NCBI GenBank assembly: GCA_961205875.1
Contig: OY540812.1
Location: 9,176,001-9,240,000, forward strand
DNA length: 64,000 nucleotides
Direction of reading: 5' to 3'
Source of the DNA: Sialis fuliginosa
Lineage: Eukaryota; Arthropoda; Insecta; Megaloptera; Sialidae
Positions 37,190 through 48,192 of the stretch are shown in pieces. Position 1 is the stretch's first letter, and each line of letters starts with the position of its first letter. Under the pieces are notes generated by a model. It saw only the letters and a program-made list of their open reading frames with translations, ran no database searches and was not told the DNA's origin. Position numbers and translations under genes: made by a program.

Positions 37190-37371
37190 TTTAAACTAAA
37201 AATATACACCTTAACCACAATAAACTGTCATTCGACACTTGTTTCGACTTCACAAGAAGTCCTCATCAGGAGCCTAACAGTTCCAGAAAACACACACTAA
37301 CAGTTCGAAACACGTGTCGAGTGACATTGTTTATTGTGGTTAAGGTGTATATTTTTAGTTTCAATATTCAT
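37190..37371. mobile_element. Head-to-head dimer element carrying hammerhead-like motif
   Basis: Outer arms 37193-37250 and 37308-37370 (ACTAAAAATATACACCTTAA against TTAAGGTGTATATTTTTAGT) are near-perfect inverted repeats. Each unit reads outward from the centre. The minus unit has a complete hammerhead core; the plus unit keeps only the 3' half, CGAAACACGTGTCGAGTG. CTAACAGTTC occurs directly repeated at 37274 and 37297. No target duplication is clear. Confidence 0.7.
37223..37283 (-). ncRNA. Hammerhead ribozyme-like motif, type I
   Basis: Read on the minus strand: CTGATGA (37269-37263), one extra G, stem II of six pairs (GACTTC/GAAGTC) with loop TTGT, GAA (37245-37243), stem III of three pairs (ACA/TGT) with a 2-nt loop, then C37234 as the cleavage-site base. 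Stem I has two pairs next to the core (CT/AG, 37270-37271 with 37233-37232), an internal loop, and six further pairs (37277-37282 with 37228-37223). All invariant core bases are present. The extra G at 37262 between the core and stem II, and the very short stem III, are departures. Minimal stem III is known in hammerheads of Penelope-like elements. Activity is unproven. Confidence 0.55.
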
Positions 37372-38877
37372 TACTAATATAAATATTACATATACATATA
37401 GGCATCATTTCCCGTCACTGCTATTATCCTGGAATCTATATTTATAAAATAGTTTGTCCTCACTCACTCTCTGACCTAATTGTAAGCTCCCATTATGAAG
37501 AATTTTTTAAATTCAACCCCTAAGGAGAGGAAAGGGGTGTTCATTTTTTTATATGTTTATCTGCATAACTGCTCATATTATAAACGTGAATTTCAGGAAA
37601 AATATGTATTCTTCTTTTAAAATAAAAATATACGTTTATTGCTATTTTTCAAGTTCAGCCCTAATAGGGATTTAAAAATGTTCCAGACTAACAGCATATA
37701 TGTTATTTGATTTTATAAATTATGTACATATGGCCATACAAACGAATACAACACTAGTATTTCATATTTAACTATTATCAGTATTACGTTTTGTGTATTT
37801 TACATATACATATACAAAATATGATTAAACAACAAACAAAAATGCTTACTAAATTACAATGTTATGTTTCAAACGTTTAGTCAAAGCTTTTATATTATCT
37901 AAACTGGAAAACTAATAAATAATAATTTGTGAATTACAGTATTCCAAGGAAATGCGCTTCAAAGTAATAAAATATTCACAACTATAATTACATGTTCATT
38001 AATGTAGAGACTAAAAAAGGAAGTTATTACTATTTCACGCACATTTAATTAAATCAAATACGCTATTTTTCAATTTACTTTACAGTTACTATGAATGTGG
38101 GAAAATTGTATAAACGAATATCATGCAACTTTAATTGGATAGAATATTGACAAAGTATAATTTAATAGACCTAATGGTAATTGTTGTTCTAGTTTTTAAA
38201 TAAGCCAGTAGCACATAACCTATGTTAAATACATTCGCTTAATTTATCATTATTTCAAAAACTAGGGTTAAAATTATAATTAATTTAAGATATATGCAAT
38301 ATTTTCATTAATTGATACATTTAAAGATAAAAAAATTATTGTATCTAAACTCCTGAGTACAACACAAATTTCAGTAACCTATTTAGTCAATGTTTTATAA
38401 TTAATTGTATAATGTTATTTGTTCAGTAAAATTTTTAGTTCTTTAATCAGTACAAAAAATATATAAGTTGATAAAAATATTTTTTTAGTTGGGTTCCGCG
38501 AAAAACCTCTATTTCATGTAATACCTCTCATTTTCCAGTAAATGACAGGGAACAAGCAACTTTACATTAAAGACAATATTTTTTAAAGTTGACATTATAA
38601 AATGGTTTCAAATAAATGAATATTCTGAGATTGCTAGACAAGCTATAAAACTATTTGTATTAACTTATATCTGCGAGAGATATTTCTTTCTTTGAAATGA
38701 AACAAAAACAAATTACAGAAACAGATTAGATGTAGAAGATGACATGCGCTTGCAAATTACAATAATAACATGTTTTGAATCCCCTTTATTCTTAATATCA
38801 TGTCTTTTTAACTATAATAATCTGATTATAGAAATAAAATAAAATAAATGTGACCGGAGAAGGCTGAAGATGACTAA
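37372..38877. other. A+T-rich non-coding stretch
   Basis: No gene or recognisable element end. Confidence 0.5.
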
Positions 38878-40237
38878 TGTCTGGTATAATAATTTTCTCG
38901 AGAGCAAAAGCTAATACTACGCTATCTGTGAGGTACCAAATCGTTATGAACTTGCTCGGATTTTCTAGAGCAGTGGTAATAAATGTATAATAATGTAAAT
39001 GTTATATACTCCATAGGTACACTTGTTACCACTGCTTTTAAATCGTTGGTTTCTCTTTAACGCGCATTCATATAAACGGTCATTCATATAAACCACTGGT
39101 TCCCATACTGCGATCTTCGACTTCCTTGGCAATATTGGGTGGCTCCACATCTACACTCACAGAAAAAATTAAAAGACCACTTAAAATTTTCGAAAAAATT
39201 GCTCATTTTCAAAATAGTGCCGATAGGTCTAATATGATCTTTTTTTACTTATAGGATATGAAAATTGAAGCAAATTTTATCATCTTTTCGAATTGAGGTA
39301 TTTTTGTGTTATTAAACTTATTTTTGTGACCAAATCACGGTTTAATAAAAAAATAGCTTTTTTTGCAATTTTGAAAGTTACCCACGATGATGTTTAATTT
39401 TTTTTCTAAAATTTTAAGGTAACTATTTTGTAGGAAATTTTCTCAGCTTTAAAATACTTTTTTCAAATTTGTTTTATCATTTTTTGGTGTCACGATATTC
39501 GAGTTTGAATGAAAAAAGTAACAAAAAGTTTTAAACGACCATAAAGGGCCTAATTTTGGTCACACAGAAAAAAAAGAATATTAAAGCTTAAACAACAATC
39601 ACCTATTGTCTAATAACATTTGAAAAATGTTTAATTTTAACTTTACCCTTCAAATACGAAAAACAAAACAATGTTTGAATTTAAATAATCCTGTAAAAAT
39701 AACCTTTTTTTTAATCATAGTTCTAATGTTTAAAATGTATCCAGAAATTAAGTTCTACGAGCAAAGAATATGAAAATTAGACTTATTATTATTACCTCTA
39801 TGTGAACATAGGTTCTAATAAAAATCTTTTAATTTAGCTGAGAAATTGCATTTTGAATTTCTTTGGGATTTCATAATTTTTTCAGATGTTTTATATCAAT
39901 ATTATGGGATCAAAAAAATGTGATAATCATTTTAAAAAAAGTATTTTGAAGCTGAGAAAATTTACTAAATGATTACTATCTTAGAATTATACTATAACGC
40001 TAGATATGTATATAAAAAAATGTTCACTACTAAAAATGTGAATTATCAGGAGAGCCTTGTAAGTTTTTATAGCTGAAAAGACGGTAGTGGGTCAAATAAG
40101 TTTGGAAACCTATGATATAAACCATACAATTGATTGCAACTGTCAGCGAGTTGTAATTTATATTTAATTAATACCTACCTCGCAGATAACGTTAGCTTAA
40201 CTTTTGCTCTCGAGCAAATTCTTTATAATATCGGACA
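38878..40237. mobile_element. Harbinger-like MITE, copy c, enlarged by a nested insertion
   Basis: Ends TGTCTGGTATAATAATTTTC and CTTTATAATATCGGACA match the family, with TAA on the left and TTA on the right. The left part holds CAGTGGTAATAAATGTAT, as in copies b and d. Around 39160-40110 is roughly 1 kb of foreign A+T-rich DNA starting near CACAGAAAAAATTAAAAG. I cannot name the inserted element. Confidence 0.6.
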
Positions 40238-40282
40238 TTACCCACATAATTAAAATTGGTATCATAAAAACACAACATTTTA

Positions 40283-41151
40283 TACCGGGTGGTCTATTTA
40301 AATTGAGACAAGTAAATATTTCGAAAACTAAAGAATTCCAGAGAAAATGTTTGGTACAAAAGTTGCAGGGTTAGGAAGGGGAAAGCTAATGAATGTAAAA
40401 AAAATGAACTTGAGTGTATGTTTTAAGGTCATTTTGAGGTCAACTTCATTTTTTTAAATGGAAATATATATATATTTTTGCATATTCGTATTCTACAATA
40501 AAAAGGAAATAACTTTTGTCTAAAAAGTTTTTTCGAAAACCTTCCTGTTGAAACCACATTCTTATTTTTTCTTCATCAGTTAGCTTATGTAGTTCATATA
40601 GCGCTTGATCCAAAAAGTTTCGATATTTTACACCATTCAAGTTTCCATAACAACAATTTATTTGGAAAGGCTTTCAGTTTTCCAGTTTGGCTAGGCTTTC
40701 GAATTATTTTGAAATATCTAATTATTATCATGTTGAAAAATGTATTGAAGTTGATGGTTATCACTTCGAATATTTATTATTTACATTAATAAAACATTTT
40801 AAATTTCCAATATTTTTAGTTTCATTTTTTCTAGAAGATTAATTTCAGATAATTTTAACAAAAAAAATAATTTTTTTTTTAAATTAAAATTGGGATTTAA
40901 AAAAAACTTTTTAGACAAAAGTTATTTCCTTTTTGTTGTAGAATACGAATATGTAAAAAAATATATATATTTCCTTTTAAAAAAATGAAGTTGACCTCAA
41001 AATAACCTTAAAACATACACTCAAGTTCAAATTTTTTATATTCATTAGTTTTCCCCCTCCTAACCCTGCAACTTTTGTAGCAAACATTTTCTCTAAAAAT
41101 TCTTGGTTTTAAAAATATTTACTTGTCTCAATTTAAATAGACCACCCGGTA
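40283..41151. mobile_element. Mariner-like element with long inverted repeats
   Basis: Ends TACCGGGTGGTCTATTTAAA and TTTAAATAGACCACCCGGTA open inverted repeats of about 250 bp. The sequence is flanked so that a TA (or TATA) duplication fits. The middle carries a minus-strand transposase relic, which ties this foldback to the IS630-Tc1-mariner group. The middle is much shorter than a transposase gene, so the element is non-autonomous. Confidence 0.75.
40446..40665 (-). pseudogene. Transposase fragment, IS630-Tc1-mariner type, broken
   Basis: The minus-strand frame reads GNLNGVKYRNFLDQALYELH followed by KLTDEEKIRMWFQQEG. This matches the pattern of a large insect mariner-like transposase group, in which an LNG.RY..FL segment leads to MWFQQDG, the site of the second catalytic Asp. 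Here that Asp is replaced by Glu (QQEG), and the A-P-x-H-F continuation is lost within a few residues as the frame runs into the terminal repeat. The DDE domain before and after is missing. This is a dead relic left by internal deletion. Confidence 0.6.
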
Positions 41152-41690
41152 TAGTAAATATCGACATTTCATTATCCATCCGATAAACTTTCGCATAACC
41201 CAAATACGTCTATCAAATCAACAATTAAAGTTAAAATGACATCTGGGGAGGCATCAAACGTGAGTGATATGTTTGGTACGAATATCTCACACGAGTGTAT
41301 ACGAGAAACGCCGGCAATGTTTTGGGAAGATATTGCGGACGCACACGCATTAAAATGAAAAGTGTGGAAAAGTACGTGACTGTACGTATGTGACAGACAT
41401 GCTAATCGTGTGATTTAACTCTACGGAAATCACATTTATATGCGAATAATAATTTCCACCATGCGCAGTTTATTTGTGTCATTATTTATTACTTTATTAA
41501 AGTGTTTCGTCGTACAGTAGATAATAACTGCGGAAATGTTTCTCGAACTTTTTGTATGAAGAGACTAAATTCTATATACGTAGGTATATATGTTTTATGT
41601 TAATTCTAAATAAATTTGTTTTATATTAATTCTAAATATAGTTTATAAAATGTGTTTAGAATTGAATAGGCAATTCGAAAATGTGAAAAT
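41152..41690. other. Non-coding stretch
   Basis: 41230-41420 is less A+T-rich and looks unique (GACATCTGGGGAGGCATC and AACGCCGGCAATG). No open frame of note was seen. Confidence 0.4.
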
Positions 41691-42056
41691 ATATAGGATG
41701 TTCCATTTGAAAATTTTGAAAAAAATTGGGTTCAGAGTTTTGATACATTCTGTACAAAAAATATAATTTTGTAAATGTTTGATGTAATATCGCAATAATA
41801 GAGCATATACCAAAATTATTTTTAGCAGAGGATAACAATTTTTTTGTTGTAATTAGAAAATTACAAGGTGTTGAAAATATTCCAATTTTCTTACAAAAAT
41901 GGTCATCATTTCTCAACCGCTCAGTATAATCTCACACATGCTTCTATCAAAATCTCTAAATAAATAATTGCTTTTATATTATCAATAAAAAATAAAAAAA
42001 CTTTGTATTTAAAAAATATAACTTTAGTTTGTAACGCATTTAAAGGACACCTGTAT
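41691..42056. mobile_element. Mariner-like MITE (AGG-TGTTCC ends)
   Basis: The left end ATAGGATGTTCCATTTGAAA and the right end TTTAAAGGACACCTGTATA are imperfect inverted repeats of the same terminal type as 32100 and 40283. The 86-codon minus frame over the left half is only element sequence. Confidence 0.45.
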
Positions 42057-42152
42057 AAATGTAACTATTTTCAATTAAAGTTTTCTTCCATTTGTTATAA
42101 TAAATGAAATATTGAACTTTGACACAGTGTTGGGTGGGACATCATTTATGTA

Positions 42153-42557
42153 CAATTGCCTGCAGAACTCGTCTGCCACCTTAAAGGTCAGAATCGCTTA
42201 CAACAAATTCCAAATTTAAAGACAAACATCATCGGTTATCTTTTTCTACGGCGGAGCTTATATAGTTATAACATTTTGAATAGAAACAATAAATATACGT
42301 CCATTTGTGATTTAATTTCTTATACTTATTATGGTTATTTACTATGATTATGTATATTAATTTAATTGCACAAATATATATGAGTACTATAAACGAAGAG
42401 TAGTTCTTTATCTAGCAAATGAGTTTCAAAATATCTGTCTTTGTTTGGTACATGGAGAAATTATTTAAATATTATAATAATCAAATGGGAGGAGCCTATT
42501 AAGTTTGTGATAAGCGAAAATGAATACAAACTGGAAGACCAGTTCTACATTTGACTG
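42153..42557. mobile_element. Tc1/mariner-like MITE, diverged copy
   Basis: Ends are CAATTGCCTGCAGAACTCGT and TTTGACTG with TA on each side. The interior matches 47805-48192: GAATCGCTTACAACA, GACAAACATCATCGGTTATC, CAAATGGGAGGAGCC and TTTGTGATAA. Confidence 0.7.
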
Positions 42558-42567
42558 TACAACATAT

Positions 42568-42901
42568 TGGGAGCGTTCACGTCTGATCAAAAAACGGAAC
42601 AACGAGCTTTGATTGGTTGATTCATGGAATTTCTGGTGAAATGTACCAGAAATTAAAAGAATGTCATTTTTTAAGCGTGTAAGGAAGTGAGAAAGAAATA
42701 ACTAGAAAGAGATAGAAACTAGTAGCCTGGCTAACCAAAGAACTTTTATGTTCACTTCATGTTGAGCGTTTCTGCCAGAACACTAGTTTCTATATCTTTC
42801 TGGTTACTTCTTTCTCACTTCCTTATACGCTTAAAAAATGACATTTTTTAATTTTCTGGTACTCGTTGTTCATTGTTTTTGGTCAGTCGTGAACGTGACC
42901 A
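42568..42901. mobile_element. Foldback MITE (GGGAGCGTTCACG ends), copy B with loop reversed
   Basis: It has the same arms as copy A, but the loop is reversed relative to the arms, starting AGCCTGGCTAACCAAAG and ending CGTTTCTGCCAGAAC. The right arm is shortened near its outer end. It abuts the Tc1-like element ending at 42557. Confidence 0.75.
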
Positions 42902-43467
42902 TTAATACAACTCATCAGATACCACCGTGAAGAAAATGTCGACAGTGTTTCAAAAAAATCCACATAAATAATTCAAGACGTATATAACAAATTTGAATAA
43001 GATGTTACAAGTACAATATACATAGAACATATACAATCTCTTAGATCCAACACACAGAGAGAACATCATCATTATCTGTCCACGGTATGGAGCGCTCGTG
43101 CACCGCCAACTATAATTACTTTACATAACACTGTACATAAAAGTAGTTGACGTCTATGATAGTGTGTGGTGATGGAGATGTTATGCATGATATGCGATGT
43201 GCAACACGTTTTCTTCGTCAAACTTTGTCACTAACTAACTTTCGCCATCGACGTCTTCACGCATGTGCTCACCGTCTAATTCTGCACGTTCCGGCAGTGA
43301 TGAGATTCACGAGATCATCGTACGAGTCGTGTGTTTACAGAAAAATATATGTTGTGGTTTGAATATATTTTAAAATAGTTGAAGTAGAGTAATCTTAATG
43401 CGTATAGAACTATAAGCTTGAAAATTCTAAAATTCGTTTTTTTATTACATAATTTTATAGCCTAGGG
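42902..43467. other. Non-coding stretch with a less A+T-rich ORF
   Basis: 43147-43362 is a 71-codon open frame (MRCATRFLRQTLSLTNFRHR in its middle) with Arg/His-rich composition. I do not recognise it and see no splice or start context to favour it. Confidence 0.35.
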
Positions 43468-43555
43468 CAGTGCTTCTTAAAGTAGTGGGCCGCGGTCCCC
43501 TAGGGAGCCGTGGCCTTCCCACAAAGGGGCAGCGAAGAACTGCAAATATAACAAA
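43468..43555 (+). mobile_element. hAT-type terminus fragment (CAGTGCTTCTTAAAG)
   Basis: CAGTGCTTCTTAAAGTAGTG, GGGCCGCGGTCCCC and GGGGCAGCGAAGAAC follow the pattern of a common animal hAT terminus (cagtggttctcaaa, then a ggccgcgg block). Only one end was seen; the next element starts at 43601. Confidence 0.55.
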
Positions 43556-43600
43556 TAAATATATTATTGTTAAATACTATATATATTATGAATTGTACAT

Positions 43601-44363
43601 CAGTGGCGAAGCGTCCATGGAAGCAGGGGAAGCAGTGCTTCCCTTACTCTATGGCTAAATTAATACAAATCTGTGTTTTCAGTTAATAAATAATTTAAAA
43701 ATATTATTAGAATATTCATCTTTATGCGCAACTCAAACATTTTAACCAAAAATCAAAAATAGCATTTAATATTAATTTACACGCTCAACTATAAAACTAT
43801 AACACCTCTATGTCTTATTTTCTTGTATTTATGTCGATATTTGTATGACGAGTTGAAGTTCACTGCAGGAAATTTCACTAAAAAATTTCAAATTTTTGAT
43901 TTTGTTATGTCTGTATATCAAACCGTTCTCGAGATATAGCCTCTCAAAGTTTCAGTTTTTTCAAAATTTTGAAGAAAAATAGCCCTAACTTTTGAATGCG
44001 TGGTCGGAATTAATTTTAGTTGACGGATTTAGAATCAGCGTGTCAAAATCTATATAATGACATGTATAATACCTTAAAACTCGAGAAAAAAAAAATTCGC
44101 GTAAAATCGAAAAAATTCAAAGGGGTATAATTAAAAAAATGTCGATTTTTGACCAAAATTTTTTTGTTGGATTTTAAAGTATTATACATGTCATTATAAA
44201 GATTTTGACACGCTGATTTCAAATCCGTCAACTAAAATCAATTCCGACCACGCGTTCAAAAGTTATGGCCTTTTTTCTCCAAAAATTTGAAAAAACTAAA
44301 ACTTTGAGAGGCTATATCTCGAAAACGGTTTGAGATATAGACCTGCGGTTTGAAAATTTGGTA
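43601..44363 (+). mobile_element. hAT-like element with palindromic interior, copy 2
   Basis: It starts CAGTGGCGAAGCGTCCATGG, a terminus typical of a widespread hAT group. It shares AAATTAATACAAATCTGT, GACGAGTTGAAGTTCACTGC and the GAGATATAGCCTCTC...GAGAGGCTATATCTC foldback with copy 1. The far terminus is not evident. Confidence 0.55.
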
Positions 44364-45091
44364 ATTAAATTTATTAAATAAAGAGTCACTTGTTTTATTA
44401 GTGACATGAGTTCATCACAAAAACAATAAACCTTACTAGCGGCCATATCTGGTGACAGTACCTTATATTTATATTCAATAACTGTCATTTGCAATAAGCT
44501 TAATTTGCTATACTAATAATATAGTTTATCCACCAATATTCCAAATAATGTCAACTACTAGCATCGAAACATGACAACAATTAATTAATCTATTTATACC
44601 ATCATAGATTCCTTTCCTCAAAAACACTTTTGGTACATTATGCATACAATCCTACATATTAAATAGTTAATGCAAATTCAATTCAATTGCCATGTCAGAG
44701 TCAATCAGTACTAATCATATACAAAGCTTGTAGCAATGGTATGAATAAAGTAGTTTGTTAAACCGGAAATTTATCTGGAAATTACAGTCGATTTTGATTT
44801 GCGCACCGTTAGCCTCATCAACGCCCACGGAGATGTGACTGTATTGTTTATAACTCGAGTGGAAACGCTGGAAAGTTTATGTGTCTATCCAAACGTGTTT
44901 CAGTTTTGTTATTAAGTGTGTGATTAAAAACAACGTAGAGATTAACTTTGTTCAAAATTAATGAAATTATCCATTTTGGATTGAGTTTCATTGATGTGAA
45001 TAAGGATTTTAATTTTTAATTTTTGAGATAGACATCATGGTTGTGATTTGTTTCAAATCTATTTCAATATAAGAGATGATTTTATTTTATA
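44364..45091. other. Non-coding stretch
   Basis: No gene or element end was recognised. Confidence 0.45.
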
Positions 45092-45882
45092 CTAGCTGTG
45101 CTCACAGTTTCGCTCGCGTTGACTACGGAATTACTGTTTATGATTTTTGAAAAATATAGTTGAATTAAGTACAAATTGTAATAATAACTAATCAACACCT
45201 AAATTACCTAACAAAAACGAATCAGAACAAAAAATACAAATAGTTTTTGTTCTATTTAAATTTAAAAGTTAATTATTGAAAACAAAATAAACAATTGACG
45301 ATCAAAAGACAACGGTCGAATGGAGGGAGTCCGAATGGCGGCCGAGATGCTCCGACGCGGCATTTGTTCTTCAGTTCGCGCGTTTTAATAATATTTTACC
45401 GTATATAGCAAATTATATCTACATTAGTACTTATGACGATGAAATCATTTATTTCAATAAGTATTAATGTTTTGCAGGTCATAAATCCACGTAAACAGAA
45501 CCCAAACATTTTTAATTTTCTTTGTAACATAAAAGCAGTCATTATGGCTCAAATATAAAAGTTAGATATGTAATATCGCGGATTTTATTTTAGATCTTTT
45601 GATTTTACACAATTATTTACTACATTATTTTGTTCAATATTTAACGGTTTAGGTAACGTATTGAAAAAGAGCGCGCTGGCGGCAATCTATCCGACTTGAT
45701 TTACTATTATCATCACTGCTTATTCCTTATATTACCTAACGTTACAAAATATATCCTATAACTTGGCTAGATAACATATCTATGAATAAAAAAAACACGT
45801 AAATTGGATAAGTGGTTCTCGAGTTATAAGCGCGCTAACGGACAGACAGACAGACATTGAGCTTTATATATTATATTAAAGA
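45092..45882 (-). mobile_element. Non-autonomous Helitron, minus orientation (copy 1 of a subfamily)
   Basis: On the minus strand it begins TCTTTAATATAATATATAAA after A, continues with GTCTGTCTGTCTGTCC, and ends GAGCACAGCTAG before T. GCGAGCGAAACTGTG near the end can pair in part. It shares long interior stretches with 51851-52746 (AAACGAATCAGAA, TTATGACGATGAAATCATTT, GAGCGCGC or CAGCGCGC). Confidence 0.75.
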
Positions 45883-47804
45883 TGTCATGTAATGTATAGG
45901 TATACAAAAAAATCTTCTATATTATAATTTATACATATCATAATCAGTTAATTGATATCAGCTTATTTCTCTCCTCTCATCTTCCCTCTATATTAATTAT
46001 TATCAATTTTTTTATATAATATCAAACGGAATTTTCATTTTTATAAACATTCCTATAATTTATAAAATGTAATATCATTTTTACCCCTATTAGAGTTGAG
46101 CTTTTATTTTATTTTAAAATAAGAATATTCTGCCTACAATTAACCTTTGTTTATAAGAGCTTCCACCTACTTTCTTATTTTCTACACAAATAGAGAAACA
46201 AAATAAAAGTACATTGATATTCAGTGTAATATTAAAAATAACATACATACTTTTTATATGATCCTGTTTGTTTTTATGTATAAACAGTCCATTTTAGCTT
46301 TTATCCTTTTTATTATTTTTAAACATTCTTTTATGACTGGTTCATCGTAAAAAATAAGATAAATATATTAGTAGACATTATATGAAATTTTTATTGTTTG
46401 AACTGTATGAACTTTTATGTTCTAACAAAAAGGCATTTTATTTATTTTTAAATTATATAAGCAAATACACATTCTTCCAAAAGTCGATTTAGTACCTACT
46501 ATACAATATTTTATTAATTTCCACATTATTTGTTTGGTTTTAATATAGTTAACATTAATCTGTCTGCAATCTACAAATAAATTCAAAACAAAAAATTAGT
46601 ACCTTAAAATCCCAGTTATTAATATCCTTACTTCAGTTAATTAAAGGGCTTTCTTCTTGAAACTAAAAAAATATATTTCTAATTAAATAATATAATTTAA
46701 ATAATCATCTTGTTTCTAATAGACTGAACACAATTATAAAGAAAAGTTAATTATTCTAATTTTTGTAATATTTTTATTCGAAATCTCATATTTTAATTTT
46801 GAAATGTAAATGTAATCTAAAAAGAGATCCGACGAAAGATATATATTTGTATTTAAATAAATGGATCAGATATGTTCGTTAATTTTGTTATAAGATTCTG
46901 TGAAAACCCGCAGGAAAATTATATTGAGCTGAAACGTTCCCTAGTGCCAGGAAACGTGCGGTGACTTTGGAAAAATAATTGTTTCGTTGGATGACAACGG
47001 AAGAATGAAAAAAGTTTACCTTTAGATATTATTCGTTCATTCTTATCACGATTGGTATTTCTTCTGTAAATCAATCTATTGTAACAACCAATATCGACGG
47101 AAGATATTTTGTAAAATCATCATCAAAAAATAAAAAAAATCTAAATTTTTCTCATCAAAATTTAAACTTGTATCTTTTATTCTGTTATTGAAAAAAAGCA
47201 CACTTTTTAATTAAAATTTGATAGAAATTGAGTAATCAAATATTGTATGTACATTCAATCTATCTTCTATATACATATAAAAAAGAGAAGTGACTGACTC
47301 ATCAACGCCCAGTATAAACCCACCCATTTGAAGCGTGAAATTTGAGGAGTGTCTTTTTTTGAGATTTTCCGAAATTCAACCTCTAATTTCCGGTATTACA
47401 AAAACTAACTAACAAGCAACTTTCAGTTAAAATATGTAGTATTTTCATAATCGCAAGCAGTAGGTACACATTTGCTATAAATTTTATTTTGAAATTTTAG
47501 TAAAATGCATACAGCAAATATCGATTTCACAGAACGTGCTTCGATACAAAAGTAAATGTAATTTATAAATTTAAAGGAAATCATATTTCAAATTTGTCGC
47601 ATAATGTTACCATTTATCACATTCAATTCCTCGTTAAATTAAATACAAGATTTCTCGCCTCCCTCTCTCCCTCTCTTTCATTTACTCAAATACTTTAATG
47701 ATTTAAGATGGATAAAAATCTTATTTTATGTTTACAAGCTTATTTTTTCATAGTACGTATTTAATTTTTAACAATATACCTACACTAAAATTCACATGTA
47801 AGTA
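45883..47804. other. A+T-rich non-coding stretch
   Basis: 47270-47345 holds a Helitron-like or unclassified element start (TCTATATACATATAAAAAAG, then GTGACTGACTCATCAACGCC) also seen inverted at 36327-36395. Nothing else was recognised. Confidence 0.45.
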
Positions 47805-48192
47805 CAGTCGCCTGCAGAACTCGTCTGGCACCCTAAAGGCTAGAATCGCTTACAACAGATTCCAAATTTAAAGACAAACATCATCGGTTATCTTTTTCTA
47901 TCAAGTTTAATATATTTAAATACTTAAATTCGGATTATCAAATATTTATTGCCACAAAATTTACCCTATACAATTTTCAATAGATTACATAATAATTTAA
48001 TTGCACAAATATATATGAGTACTATAAACGAAGAGTAGTTCTTTATCTAGCAAATGAATTTTGAAATATCTGTCTTTGTTTGATATAGGGAGAAATGATT
48101 TAAATATTATAATAATCAAATGGGAGGAGCCTACTAAGTTTGTGATAAACGAAAATGAATACAAACTGCAAGACCATTAATTCAGGCGACTG
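47805..48192. mobile_element. Tc1/mariner-like MITE, well-kept copy
   Basis: CAGTCGCCTG and CAGGCGACTG are perfect terminal inverted repeats, each bordered by TA. It shares its interior with 42153-42557. There is no coding content. Confidence 0.8.
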
